Shown here one piece after another: positions 49,201 through 58,230 of a stretch of DNA of 64,000 nucleotides. The position numbers and the translations under genes were made by a program. The notes beneath the pieces are model-generated. The model was not told the DNA's origin, did no database searches, and saw nothing but the letters and a program-made list of their open reading frames with translations. This stretch comes from Siphonodentalium dalli. Its lineage: Eukaryota > Mollusca > Scaphopoda > Gadilida > Siphonodentaliidae. The stretch lies in assembly GCA_032622095.1 (NCBI GenBank), contig CP136063.1:148851379-148915378 (forward strand), in the 5' to 3' direction. Numbering within the stretch: the stretch's first letter is position 1; each line of letters starts with the position of its first letter.

Positions 49201-50757
49201 CTGAAATTTACAGTAATGCCCTAAGCAATTGACTCCTTAACCACAGCAGATTTATGGGTAACTTTTCATGAATTAGTCGGAAATATGGCTTGTTGCCATT
49301 CATCAGAAGAATGGCAACAAGCCATATTTCCGACAAAATCCTGAAAAGTTACCCATAATTCTGCTTAAAGGAGTCTATTACTTAGGGCAGTACTGGACCA
49401 CATTATACACATTCTTAAATCCGAACACGACTCCCAGCATAGCACCTCAGTGCACAAAGAAAGAGAGATAGTGTGGATAGTGTGGATCTTCACTCTTCAC
49501 ACCTTACAGCCACTAGGCATTAACGAGAAGGACGTTTAGTCGCATCTTAATGATGTTGTTATTCTGTTAAAACTGTACTATGTCTGGATAGTTCACTTTA
49601 TGTTAGGCTGATAGGATAGCGTTAGGCCAGATAAAAAAATAGGTTGTTTCTCAGGGAATGTCACGTTCCAAAAAAAAAAACCTGCGTCTCTTACATATTG
49701 ATGACCTTCAAAAATATATAAATATTGCCTCATTCCAATTCATCCGACAGAAGACTTCACGGTGAAAGCTGACAACACATGAGATACACAAAAAAATAAA
49801 TCACTATTTCATAAGTCAATGCTTTAATTTCAATTCATATTATTCCATATAAAGCACAGCTCATTTAGAGGTCAAGGTTAGATAACATTTTATGAATAAT
49901 GGTTCCATGTCTTTCTTGATTAATAGTATATATCCCCACAACTTTTGTTACTTATGTGGTGTAAATGTGGTGAACAACAGTCCTTATTTTGTCTATTTCC
50001 CGTATTTAGTGTCTTTGTTAAATATGGGACTCAAATAAATAATTTATATAAATAATACCTGTCTCCCCACAAAAAATAAAAAGAGGATCTCTACTGAGTA
50101 ACAATTCTATACAAAATATATTAATTTATTAATTAGTAGACGAGGTTAATAAATTTTTTATAGAATTGCGACAAATTTGAAATCCATTTTATCACATAAT
50201 TACATTTTAGCAAGAAAAAACGATCTCGAAATGGCTGGGGTTTAAAAAAAAAACAATATTGATTTCCTTATCACAACCAAAGAGGAAGTAAAGACATCTT
50301 CAAGAAAAAATATAGTTCCATTTTAAATGTGTCTTTTCATGTTGACAAAATTCTTCAACCACCCTTATCACCCATGTTTATTTCAATAACCCAAGAAAAA
50401 TCGAATATCATAATTATTTTCTAATTGACATGATAATAAACTTCCAGCATTGACATCATTGTGCTAAGCTCTTACGTCACTGTGCATGCTGATAATATAT
50501 GTGTGTCTTACTAAAAAAAATAAGAGGCTGGTTTTTGGGGCCATTATGTGATAAATACAGATAACTGCCTCCATCAGCACTGAATTTTTTTTTATGTAGG
50601 TAGCTTTATGTTTGTAATATTTATTTTTCAGGGTGATGACATCGACAGTGTAGTGAATGTAATATCTGATGACCGCAAACTGCCACCCATGCTCAAAGAT
50701 GCTCTACATATCCGCCTTGAAGATGAGTTCTACCACAGAATGAGTGACTTGACATGA
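31190..50757 (+). CDS. C2orf68: UPF0561 family protein (C2orf68 homologue), four spliced exons
   Basis: Joining 31190-31275, 43371-43489, 44204-44310 and 50632-50757 gives one 145-residue frame from ATG to TGA with consensus GT-AG introns of 12.1, 0.7 and 6.3 kb. The product matches the layout of vertebrate C2orf68 (about 166 residues). Near the N-terminus NKDHGFMKSIIRNQIDRDNY corresponds to the conserved HGF...RNQI.RDxY block. A Lys/Arg-rich segment ending RKYVPP comes next, then an acidic Ser-rich linker (SSSGSED). The C-terminal half has FTIEFKDKD, PIQYGDD and PPMLKDALHIRLEDEF, matching the GDDP and PPMREALKLRIQEE regions of the human protein as I remember it. The function of this family is not established. 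I infer one intact single-copy host gene; the only large changes are transposon-swollen introns. Confidence 0.88.
31388..31681 (-). pseudogene. CR1-like LINE, C-terminal end (distal piece of a split copy)
   Basis: On the minus strand the frame from 31681 reads DQYKHSFFVDTAVYWNKLHQ and on to a stop at 31388. KHSFF...WN.L..DVV is the closing block of CR1/jockey-type LINE reverse transcriptases. It continues directly from the piece at 34671-35419 once the MULE insertion is removed. Confidence 0.8.
31682..34670. mobile_element. MULE-type transposon inserted in the LINE
   Basis: Inverted ends share GGGTCGATTCGGTCCAGGGC, followed by further TTCGGYC-rich subterminal repeats (31684-31765 and 34576-34668). 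CTGGTC flanks both sides (31676-31681 and 34671-34676), and the LINE reading frame (…CDQ / DQYK…) resumes across it, fixing the boundaries to a few bases. 2989 bp. It encodes the broken transposase gene at 32169-34104 (minus). Because the middle of the transposase is missing and the frame is broken, it is non-autonomous. Confidence 0.85.
32169..34104 (-). pseudogene. PHD-FLYWCH-MULE transposase, spliced, internally deleted
   Basis: Exons on the minus strand: 34104-33848, 33737-32855, 32683-32477 and 32365-32169, all with GT-AG introns and matching phases. Residues 20-73 form a PHD-type finger (C20, C23, C36, C39, H44, C47, C70, C73). An acidic, Gln/Thr-rich linker follows. Residues about 203-260 are a FLYWCH zinc finger (W225-x-C227, C236, H254-x-H256). 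The start of the MULE transposase core follows: RRSKRWFIDGTFR, then after the intron IIGKPF and KKQFPLVFVLMS. Faults: an in-frame TGA at 32933-32935 and a 1 bp frameshift near 32545-32570, after LMSRRR. The catalytic middle, expected after VMDYEI, is missing before the last exon (ending YKNGQSKK). In intact elements this protein cuts the TIRs. Confidence 0.85.
34671..35419 (-). pseudogene. CR1-like LINE reverse transcriptase, proximal piece of a split copy
   Basis: Minus-strand reading from about 35419 gives DCLLYRQINS (the block just after the catalytic FADD box), NWGMTFNAKKC, PYLGIQIS, a TAG-type stop, then NNTANKASATLGFLRRNLKF, YISLVRSIMDYGA, EKIQRKAARFITGDY and TYFYKVAEGLVPAIQTNNFL, ending at CDQ where the MULE is inserted. 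These are the RT thumb and connection of CR1/jockey-group LINEs. Two stops and a frameshift near 34866-34880 make it dead. The 5' side is cut at the TTAA MITE at 35424. Confidence 0.85.
35424..36550. mobile_element. piggyBac-like non-autonomous element (TTAA, CCCTYTGAACCC ends)
   Basis: TTAA at 35420-35423 and 36551-36554 encloses 1127 bp with ends CCCTTTGAACCC and GGGTTCAGAGGG. TTAA duplication with CCY...RGG ends is the piggyBac hallmark. No transposase frame. It holds C runs, two related GGTAACGGTT(G/A)C blocks (35631, 36019) and an X-box-like GTTGCTAGGCAAC at 35638-35650. Confidence 0.8.
37017..37379. mobile_element. hAT-like MITE with TACACAAT duplication
   Basis: Ends CAGGGGCGCCGGAAG and CTTCCGGTGCCCCTG are inverted repeats and the exact 8 bp TACACAAT flanks them (37009-37016, 37380-37387). 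It interrupts the left arm of the long-TIR element; the right arm lacks it. The CAGGG start and 8 bp duplication are typical of hAT. Internal AAAAAGGGCA phrases; no frame. Confidence 0.9.
37388..37735 (+). repeat. Tandem repeat of 122-125 bp, three units
   Basis: AATACTAGC(G/A)AGCAAAATTC starts at 37398, 37523 and 37645; ACAATTGTTAAAGCC and AAACAATTGGAA recur in each. The third unit is cut short. It is part of the interior of the long-TIR element. Confidence 0.9.
37764..37879 (+). CDS. Possible terminal exon inside the long-TIR element
   Basis: After an AG at 37762-37763 (TTTGACAG) one frame reads NLNEIVTDISDKLRDVREAL then DGDGMAGIFPYQILYLL and TGA at 37877-37879. The helix-like, charged composition differs from the AT-rich surroundings. 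It could be a transposase C-terminus or a captured gene piece. No upstream exon found and no family recognised. Confidence 0.25.
38526..38854. mobile_element. TTAA MITE with CCTCTTCGCTGCTA ends
   Basis: TTAA at 38522-38525 and 38855-38858 encloses 329 bp with ends CCTCTTCGCTGCTA and TAGCAGCGAAGAGG. Internal inverted GACGT(C/T) and TACGGAC boxes. piggyBac-like by target and end sequence. It lies within the long-TIR element. Confidence 0.85.
39380..40620. other. Intron 1 sequence, no gene seen
   Basis: AT-rich with phrases such as GGGGAAACTGGGGTGGAG (39616) and GGGGTAAGGTGGGAAATG (39976) that look like one degenerate repeat. No exon recognised. Confidence 0.45.
40621..41010 (-). repeat. Partial copy of the 45825-47664 fold-back element
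   Basis: Matches, in reverse, about 47160-47560: shared AATGACTCT, TTATCGCC, GTAAATATTTACAATTGAGC, CGAACAAGT and TGACAACACAC. Ends are not recognised, so it is a fragment or an older copy. 41011-42950 beyond it holds no convincing gene. Confidence 0.65.
42951..43038. repeat. 88 bp hairpin
   Basis: CAGGAGCTTGGAAT at the left and TTCCAAGCTCCTG at the right are inverted, with arms continuing through TGATCAA and TGCCC. Small MITE in intron 1; no duplication read. Confidence 0.75.
43371..43489 (+). CDS. C2orf68: UPF0561 gene, coding exon 2
   Basis: Acceptor TTTTTCATTTTAG ends at 43370; one base completes Arg, then 39 codons and one base. Donor GTAAGA at 43490. It encodes the basic segment DNYEKELKVKHTEKLRYSNH through RKYVPPMINNRK, aligned with the Arg/Lys-rich region of C2orf68. 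Confidence 0.88.
44204..44310 (+). CDS. C2orf68: UPF0561 gene, coding exon 3
   Basis: Acceptor TTTTTATTTTCAG ends at 44203; two bases complete Val, then 35 codons. Donor GTGAGT at 44311. It encodes the Ser/acidic linker SSSGSEDHIEN and the beta-like FTIEFKDKDHQVYTYPIQY. Confidence 0.88.
44780..45322 (+). mobile_element. Tandem-unit element with ATACGCCCG / GGGCGTAT ends
   Basis: Starts AACAAGAGCACGCC and GGCATAATACGCCCGTTT and ends AAATGGGCGTATAAAA. The body is two units of about 185 bp (CATAACTC, AGTCATGCGGAC, ATACCAAATTTGGTTCAGTT, AAAGTTATCATCCGGAAAC), then a GGACGGACGACGGATGG tract. No coding capacity. It lies in intron 3. Confidence 0.7.
45825..47664. mobile_element. 1.84 kb TTAA fold-back element
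   Basis: TTAA at 45821-45824 and 47665-47668 encloses ends AGGATTACACCGGT and ACCGGTGTAATCCT. Matching arms can be followed inward almost to the middle (for example CATGCGATTAAATATTACAT near 45932 and inverted near 47555; CATCAGATGTCTTAAA near 46160 and inverted near 46950), so nearly the whole element is an imperfect palindrome. A run of about 16 G lies at 46480-46494. No transposase. The AGG-type ends with TTAA are shared with 26989-27550. Confidence 0.85.
47669..48955. other. Intron 3 sequence, no gene assigned
   Basis: Somewhat higher GC than its surroundings with several open frames of 60-96 codons on both strands, none with a recognised motif. 48720-48955 may be more of the Penelope-like element that follows, in a decayed state. 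Confidence 0.4.
48960..49540 (+). pseudogene. Penelope-like retroelement, GIY-YIG endonuclease end
   Basis: The frame through ATG 49030 reads KSIYLITCSYCSKQYVRETK, then ERLFEHHADIKHS and PVALYFTQNRH. This is the GIY-YIG nuclease of Penelope-like elements with its usual Cys-x2-Cys insert; the second half-motif YVGET has Arg in place of Gly. After the MITE at 49218-49388 the protein resumes with LDHIIHILKSEH and ends WIFTLHTLQPLGINEKD, the typical Penelope C-terminus, at TAG about 49537-49539. The RT part is absent, so it is a 5'-truncated, interrupted copy. Confidence 0.8.
49218..49388. mobile_element. 171 bp palindromic MITE inside the Penelope-like fragment
   Basis: Ends GCCCTAAGCAATTGACTCCT and AGGAGTCTATTACTTAGGGC are inverted. 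The centre is a strong stem around TGGCAACAAGCC with a 7 bp loop near 49298-49304. AGTAAT (49212-49217) and AGTACT (49389-49394) may be a decayed duplication. Confidence 0.85.
49541..50631. other. Rest of intron 3
   Basis: AT-rich, no gene. A stretch near 49740-49790 (CGACAGAAGACTTCACGG) may be the 3' UTR of the Penelope-like element. Confidence 0.45.
50632..50757 (+). CDS. C2orf68: UPF0561 gene, last coding exon
   Basis: Acceptor TTATTTTTCAG ends at 50631; 41 codons then TGA at 50755-50757. It encodes GDDIDSVVNVISDDRKLPPM and LKDALHIRLEDEFYHRMSDL, the most conserved part of the family (GDD and PPM.. ALK-helix). The 3' UTR begins at 50758; no close consensus AATAAA was found, and ATTAAA near 51603 is the only modest candidate. 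Confidence 0.88.
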   Translation, partial: GDDIDSVVNVISDDRKLPPMLKDALHIRLEDEFYHRMSDLT

Positions 50758-53700
50758 CCTTCACCCTGTCATAACAGAATGTGTGTTACTACCCTGCTAG
50801 TTCCAGCTGTGGATGGCCTATTGGTCAGCATGCTATCGTCGATGTTCCCTCCATTTGGTGTCACTGGCTGTGTGCTTCGTACTGTTGAGAAATTGGAAAG
50901 ATGACCTGATGTAAAATGGATGGTCTCGAATAATGAGATGTATAAGTGCAATTAATTGTAGATGTGACTCCTTAAGATAAACAAATGTGATTGATTGAGA
51001 AGATGAGCAGTGTCATGCACGATCACTGTTGCTATCCATGCTATGGCCTGTTGCTATACGTAATCGGAAAATGTCTAGTTAATTCCACCTGTTTTGCAGT
51101 GACCAAATATCAGTGCTAATATAATTCAATAACATAATAGGCAACAGCTTCCACAACTAAGTATATATCTCAGATAATTCAAGTCAGTCAGAGTAGAGTT
51201 ACTTCTTTAAAGCTACACACCTTCACATTCTCTTTAATAACGAAGGTTGTTCGGGAAACCAATGTGTCAAGATTTCTATTATATTTGAATTATAATTGGT
51301 GGAACTCTGAGAAACACAAATACACACTTGAACAGACCTGAAGTCATGTACATTTAATTTATGTGCCATTAATTTACAGAACTTTTGCCTACAATGCAGA
51401 GGGGTCTGACAAATAATTGCGTACACAGGGCTGGGGCCCAGAAAAACATGTTTTTTTCCCGGTGTTTGCAAATTTTTTCATAATTATAAACAAACACTGA
51501 GACTGTTCTATTGTCCAGTAGCCTAAATAACACTATTTTGGAACATGTAGGAGGGTGAATATATATGTTTTGCAATACTATGGTGCTATAATTTGCCTTA
51601 GATTAAACCAATGTCTCAAGTCCGTATATAACATCATGGTCAATAAGTTTTGAGGGAATAATTTATAATTAAGTGGAGAAATATATAGCAAAAAAATCTT
51701 TTATTATAACATATAAAACTTTTCCTGTTAATATACAATGAACATGATATCACTTGTCCTGAGATAACTGGATGGGCTCCACTCAATAATGACCCAATTT
51801 ATGCAGATTGATGCATGTGATAAGTGTTCAACTGCTAATGCCATTAGTTATCTGAAGCCATATATAATCAAGAAGTTTTCAATATCAGCATAGAACAGGG
51901 AAGAATGCTCTGTATAAATATCCACCCGTTTAACCATCAAAATAGGGGTGGTCAAACATGAATATGTACAAAATATTTTCTAAGCACCAGCAGGTCCTAA
52001 TGAATGACAATCTTAATCCGAAACTAGTAGACCCTTTTCGCAAAGGATTATCTTGTGCTTGTGTTCTTCTCTAGATCTTTGCCGCTTTTCTCTCTTATTA
52101 TAGAAAACATACATAATCCCTTCCCCTTTAAATTGTATAAAAACACAAGATAGAACAATCACATTCGCAGGCAACACATACTATTTTAATGTGAATAATT
52201 GTTACTAGCTGAGTACCGTTCAAGTGAGTCAGACCTTTGAATCAAAATTTTAGTTGCAAATTAGCAAAGTCAAATCTTTGTCAAGCTACACGGTTAACAG
52301 AGAAATAACTTTATCTGCATCAAATATTCTATCACTGAGAGATATACATTAGTCAGCATTAAGGGTGATGACTAAACAGTTTCAATTGTCAATATATTAT
52401 TAAAAAAGCATCTATAAGTGTAAAAATCCTGGAAAAAGGAGGGTGGGACCCAAATTTGTCGGAGGGAAAAAAGAAAAAAAATTGCGCATAGGGCGGTGGT
52501 GGGTCCCTGGTTGGTGGCATTTTTATTTTCAGCCCTGTACAGAATTTTTTGGCAGACCCCCCCCCCCCCCCCCCCCCCCTGCACAATGTGGAAGTTATTT
52601 CTGTTCAAGCCAGCAGTTAAAGCTTATTGTCGCCATTATGCCACTACTTACCCACTCTGTAATCACTTCGAATTTTGTTCGGTGTCAAGTCACGTTATGT
52701 TCTCGGTAGTTATATGTCGCGTTCTTGGTGTGCATTTTTTCAATGCTGCCGAATCAACACAAAATGAGTTTATTTTGAAGTAATTCTATTGTTTCTCCAT
52801 GTTATCAATTAAGCCAGTTATACATCCATATCTTTATCAATATAAATGGAGCTTAGATGTCGTGTTGTTATGAAAAAAGTGTCACTATGTTCTTTTATCG
52901 ACGTCGCCGCAAGAGTTTTCACATGTTTTATTGTTGGTGGTGTTAACCTAGTGTCCTGCGAATATTCGGTAATAGATTCGACCTGAGTATTCGATTTGTA
53001 ATTGTTTCGACAAATGTCAGCGAATATATATCTATCATATATTTCCGTTTATCTTCGTGATGCTATTTTTATGTCGGAATATTCACCACACATGAATGTG
53101 ATCGGATGAAAGGCATTGTTCTGTAAGAAGCACACGTCTATGACATTGCAGTAGACATAAACACTCCCCCAATATCAGAGTAATACGTCTTGAGGGACAC
53201 TTTCGTTTTGTTGAACAACCTCCGGCCGTCTTAGAAAGTAGTGACTTTTGAGCATTTAATACAGTATATCCTATTTCGATGAAATACACATAAAAAGGAC
53301 CGAGGAAACAACGCATTACCAAGATCGCCGATAATAACTCGCGAAACTCAACATTCAGTGATCTTTTTAAGCTTGGTGCTCAGACTGGAATACTTATGTC
53401 AATATGATCACCTTAAATTGTGAAATGCTTAAGCTTCAAAGAGGTCACATCTCCGCATACCACAGAACATATACATGGAACTTTGATTACCGATTCTGTG
53501 TGAGGAATACCTGTGTTTCTAAATACGGACAGCCAAAATATAGTGACATCATTTCAAAGTTCATTCTGTGTGTTAACAGTACTAATGTGACTCCATACTG
53601 AACCAGATATACATGTATGCCATATGTACATGTATTCACATCTATTTCAATAAATAGGACTGTAATGGTTATCATTTACATCTGACCTGGAATCAAGTTA

Positions 53701-54030
53701 TTAAATATAATTGTTGGTGCATAAACAACGGTTCTGTAATAACGCAGATATATAGACATGTGCTGTACCTAAACATGACGACTATCATTTGGTGTATCTA
53801 ATTGATCTCTTTTCTGTGAGCTAATATACTAATATTACAACAATTTATTCAACACAAAAACTACAAAATTTAAAAACTTCCGATTTCTATACGAAGAATG
53901 CATGGTTGTGTACTATATGCTATTTACCAGACTCAAACATGGGGTTTTCTCGCTAATCACTACCTGTCACCGAACTGGTATTTGATTCGATCATATTCAA
54001 ATATTCGCAGGAGCCTGTGTTTACCATGCT
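50758..54030. other. Downstream of the UPF0561 gene, no further gene seen
   Basis: AT-rich. A run of 23 C at 52557-52579 sits in a repeat-like stretch (52430-52600). Open frames are short, including glycine or proline shadows of the C run. No known motif. Confidence 0.5.
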
Positions 54031-54033
54031 TAA

Positions 54034-54172
54034 CCCTTTCAGTGCCAAGTCCGATTTTTGTATCGACCCATATTTCCTTGATCATTTTTCAAATTTATTG
54101 ATTATAATAATGTGATACAAATGATCAAGGAAATATGGGTTGATACAAAAATCGGATTTGGCACTGAAAGGG
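54034..54172. mobile_element. 139 bp TTAA MITE, near-perfect palindrome
   Basis: TTAA at 54030-54033 and 54173-54176 encloses arms of about 55 bp beginning CCCTTTCAGTGCCAAGTCCG and ending GGCACTGAAAGGG, differing at about four positions. piggyBac-like target and ends. Confidence 0.9.
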
Positions 54173-54639
54173 TTAAACAATTTGGCATCAAACACATATC
54201 ATATCACACATTTCTTGTATAGAGCACATAAAAGTTTATTTTAGTATTTATTTGGGCTTCGAAGTCACTACCGTTGTGAACATTCCGTACCAGGAGTTGT
54301 AATTTTTTGGACTGAAATAAATGCTAAATTCTTGTTCAAATACCACTTTTAGATGTTGGGTGTTGAATCGTGTGGTCAAGATTAACGCCGTGCATCAATG
54401 TAAAAAGCGAACTCTTTCGGTGATGCTGATAGAAGAAAATAATGACACTTTATCCAGTATCAAAAAGAAATTTCGTTGAGGTGTACTTTTGTGTGACACT
54501 GGCCTTTCTCATAAGAACACAGCAAATATGCTCCATTTCTATCAATAACAATATAACTGAATATTTGGCCTAATTGATATAATATAAGATAAATAATAGA
54601 ATTACTTTTAAATATGCTCCATTTTGTGTTAAAATTCAG

Positions 54640-54829
54640 CAGCATTGAAAATATGCTCACCAAGAACGGGACATATAACTACCGAGAAAGTGACGCGACA
54701 CCGTACTACATTCAAGGGACTCATGAAAAGAATGGCATGTATACCACCCAATTAGATGCATCTGTTCATTGGCATAGGTCACTTAAATCAACCATGGACA
54801 TGGTTTTATTGAACAACAATAAAATTTGA
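54640..54829 (+). CDS. Candidate terminal exon, family unknown
   Basis: After an AG at 54638-54639 (GTGTTAAAATTCAG) one frame reads SSIENMLTKNGTYNYRESDA, then TPYYIQGTHEKNGMYTTQLD and so on to TGA at 54827-54829. AATAAA overlaps its end (54818-54823). Composition looks protein-like, with more GC than the surroundings. No partner exon or family recognised; it may be chance. Confidence 0.3.
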
Positions 54830-55850
54830 TTTCAATGTTTTCAACCATCACAAGAAATTTGATAGGAGTGTCAAATGGGGTTGTTCATATTTATATCAGT
54901 TCTAGAGTTATTTTTATTTTGTTTATACTGTTATGTTGATTTTTTGTCAGACCATGCAGATATCAGCCACACGTAAAGTTCTGGATCTCAATGAAATTTA
55001 GTATGGTGATTTATCATCAGGACAGATTTCAAGAGAGCACCCAAAGGTGTTTATTATATTTTCCTTTTGATAAGAGTTATTCTCCTTTGAGATATGTTGA
55101 CCATCTGTGCACTGTGTATATATCACAGCTATGTGTATAGTTACTTGAAATTTGGTAGATATTTTTTCCAGTTTTTCCATTCAAGCATTATCCTTCTTTT
55201 TTGGGTGATATGCCTTGTAGAAATATGCACCTGTTGACAGCGCAGCTCTTTTTCAATTTGTGTATTCAATCCAGAGCAAGTAAGGTTAAATTTTTTTTAG
55301 ATTTTATGTTTTGATATTATTTATGTATTTGTTATAAGGTTGATATCTACACTGTGTTAACCCATTATCTCACATTTATTGATAATGGATATCTTATTTA
55401 TTTATTAGATTTTATGTTGTGTCGCATGCTTTTTTCAATGAAGTTAAATTGAGAAATTTTCTCATTCTAAAACATTTGTTGATTATTTCCATCCCTGCCA
55501 TTTAACATAATTGTGGTGATAAGGGGCACCTCAGCACATTTAGTTGAACATTTCTCTGCCTTTTTGGCCCAGAATGTCTGACAGCCAAAAAAGTTGCAAA
55601 GAACTGGTAAAAATGAGACCAGCACCTGAAATAGAACTTTATCTTTATTTATTAAGCCGCCAGGTATATAGTTGAGATCTCAGTTGGTTATCTACTATTT
55701 TTGCAGAGATAGCCAAATTCCAGAATTTCCATCGCAAATAACTATAAATTCACAATGTTCCTCACTTTTCTGAAGATGACTTGAGGAGTCCCATTTATGA
55801 CACAGGCCCCTGGTGGGAAACAAATAACAAATACACCAATATATATATAC
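54830..55850. other. No gene seen
   Basis: AT-rich spacer, short frames only. Confidence 0.5.
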
Positions 55851-55854
55851 TATA

Positions 55855-56160
55855 CTATACCAGACAAATTTTTGTCGGAACTTCATGAAATTTGTCATGG
55901 ATGTTAACAATGACATGTAGATGGGAACGAGTCATTTTGGGGTCGTTCGGCCGAAAAACATGGCCGCTTGTGGCCATCTTGGATTTCAAAATTCAATCCA
56001 TTGGCGCGGGCTACAGGTCGTACTGTTCATCTGATCATCATGAAATATGTCATAGATGTTAATATTGACATGTAGATGGGAACAAGTCATTTTGGGGTCG
56101 TTCGGCTGAAAAACATGGCTACCAGCAGCCATCTTGGATTTTACTCTTTGCATGACTTTG
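55855..56160 (+). repeat. Two units of the 160 bp family
   Basis: GACATGTAGATGGGAACGAG, GGGGTCGTTCGGC and CATCTTGGATT occur twice, about 155 bp apart. Same orientation as 4281-5405; ends not recognised. Confidence 0.8.
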
Positions 56161-57100
56161 CATGACAAAGCTCACAAGTCAGATTTTGGAAAAAATACAC
56201 CATCTGTCATATTCCTAAAACCGGTCATTTCAGCCACAAACATTGTCTTATTGAAATTTCAATTCTTTTGTTATCTGACTCAACAGAAACAAACAAAGGC
56301 AAATCAAGTTATTGTATCGAAAACTTATGAAATCTAGCACCAATAAGCAGTCTTAAGCTTGGGTGTCTGGTAGGTAGCCACAATACACATATATCAATTC
56401 AAATTAATATTACAATCACGAATAGGTAACTTGAGAATGCCCGGTACGGTATGTTGACTTTGTTTTGATTGATTCTGTCAAAAGTTATATATCAAACAAA
56501 AGGATTTTATTACACTGAGCATAGATTTTGCAAGATTTTGGTACGTTATCTTGAAAATGCTTCCATTGAATCAGTCAAGTTATATGTAAAAAGATAAATT
56601 TTATGGTCAGCAAGCAAACTTGGGTGGTATCTTGGGTGATATGGCAGTTGGTGTGCTTTTGTCAAGAACAGGACTTGTGAGCCTCGTCTCTGGTATATTA
56701 CCCCAGGGGCTTGTGATCCACAGCATCTGTTTGGGGGGGGGTTGGGGCAGGGGAAAAGATACTTTTGATTTAATGGAATCATAAGCGTCTTTATTCCACC
56801 AATCTGGAAACGCTTGTCTTTCTGTTATATATTGAACAGACCACAAAATGTGAAGTATTAAAAGAATCATGAAAATCTTTTCTATTAAAAAGATCAGTGT
56901 CATTGCTAGTCTAGTAATCCAAATAAACGATCATGTACACGTTCATTAATTTTGTTGAAAATATTCACCCTGCAGGCTTGCACGATTCTTATTTGGGTCT
57001 GCACATTTATTTTATATGCTCCCTCTCTTGCAAACTAGATAAGAGATAAGGGAAATAACTGAAATGAGGGTGCAAGTGGTCTGTTGTCACTGACAGCTCA
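56161..57100. other. No gene seen
   Basis: AT-rich, with a run of about nine G at 56731. Minus-strand frames at 56546-56903 have no recognised motif. Confidence 0.45.
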
Positions 57101-57104
57101 TTTA

Positions 57105-57612
57105 AATGAAAGTGTCAATGACACTGTAGCTCAACTTGGAAAGGGAATAATTTAATGTATTACAGTCAATGGAGCGATTAGGAATGTGGAAAGTTGAATG
57201 TCTAATACTAGTTTATAGACATGGAGAGAAAAGTAAAATCCAAGATGGCTGCTGGCGGCCATGTTTTTTGGCCGAATGACCCCCAAAATGACTCGTTCCC
57301 ATCAAGAGGTCACCCCGATGATCCATATGAATTTTGGTGATGATCAGATGAGAGATGTGGTCTGTAGGATGTGTCAAAGGATTTAGTGATGCAAAGAGTA
57401 AAATCCAAGATGGCCACCAGCAGCCATGTTTTTTGGACGAATGACCCTAAAATGACTCGTTCCCATCTACATGTCAATGTCAACATTCATGACAAATTTC
57501 ATAAAGATCAGACCAAAGATACGACCTGTAGCCCGCGCCAAAGGAAATTGTCAACGGATGACGGATGCCAACCCATGGCAATAGCTCAAACTTACAAAGT
57601 AAGTTGAGCTAA
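57105..57612 (-). mobile_element. Tandem-unit element, short complete copy
   Basis: Reverse orientation of 4281-5405. The left end carries GTGTCAATGACACTGTAGCT (57111-57130), the body has about two units of 160 bp, and the right end is CCATGGCAATAGCTCAAACT followed by the hairpin half TAAGTTGAGCT (to 57612). It defines both ends of the family. Confidence 0.75.
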
Positions 57613-57688
57613 AAATGGTAAGCACCCATGAAGAGGTCACCCAAAGGATCCATATAAAGTTTGTTAGTGATAGGATGAGGGATATTAA

Positions 57689-57982
57689 CCCTTTGGCGAG
57701 TAGAATGACATATATGTCGTTTCAGGAAGTGTTATTTTATGTAGACATAACTTCAATAAATCATCTGATTTATAAATGATTTGAAAAGGAGTTATTTTTG
57801 ATTAATATAATGTCCCAAATGTATAAGTGCAATCGATTATGATAACACACATTTAAAAAAAAATGCATAAATTAAAACGAATTATTGGACCCTTTTGACC
57901 CGAACTTGTTAATAATTATTGCTATGACATTAAATTTACTCATGACGTCATGTATATGACGTTACAGATACTCTCCAAAGGG
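57689..57982. mobile_element. TTAA MITE with CCCTTTGG ends
   Basis: TTAA at 57685-57688 and 57983-57986 encloses 294 bp with ends CCCTTTGGCGAGTA and TACTCTCCAAAGGG. Inner inverted boxes include ATGACATATATGTCG. It is inserted into sequence that on both sides matches the unit family (GGATGAGGGAT...TTAATGCTCT). Confidence 0.85.
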
Positions 57983-58024
57983 TTAATGCTCTGTTGGGTG
58001 TGCTAAAGGATTTAATGATGCAAA

Positions 58025-58230
58025 GAGTAATGAAAGTGTCAATGACACTGTAGCTCAACTTAGGTAGGGGAATAATTTAATGGTTGACAGTAAATGGAGG
58101 AATAGGAAAGGTGCTAATTGAAATGTCTAACCTGTGCCAAAGGATTTAGTCATGCAAAGGGTAAAATCCAAGATGGCTGCTGGCGGCCATGTTTTTTTGG
58201 CCAATTGACCCCAAAAGAACTCGTTGTCAT
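58025..58230 (-). repeat. Truncated tandem-unit element, reverse orientation
   Basis: Begins AATGAAAGTGTCAATGACAC, the same end as 57105, and stops within its first unit where the forward array begins at 58231. Confidence 0.75.

Noticed and set aside
56546-56903. Minus-strand frames of 78 and 98 codons
   Set aside because: They overlap each other in different frames and lack family features.
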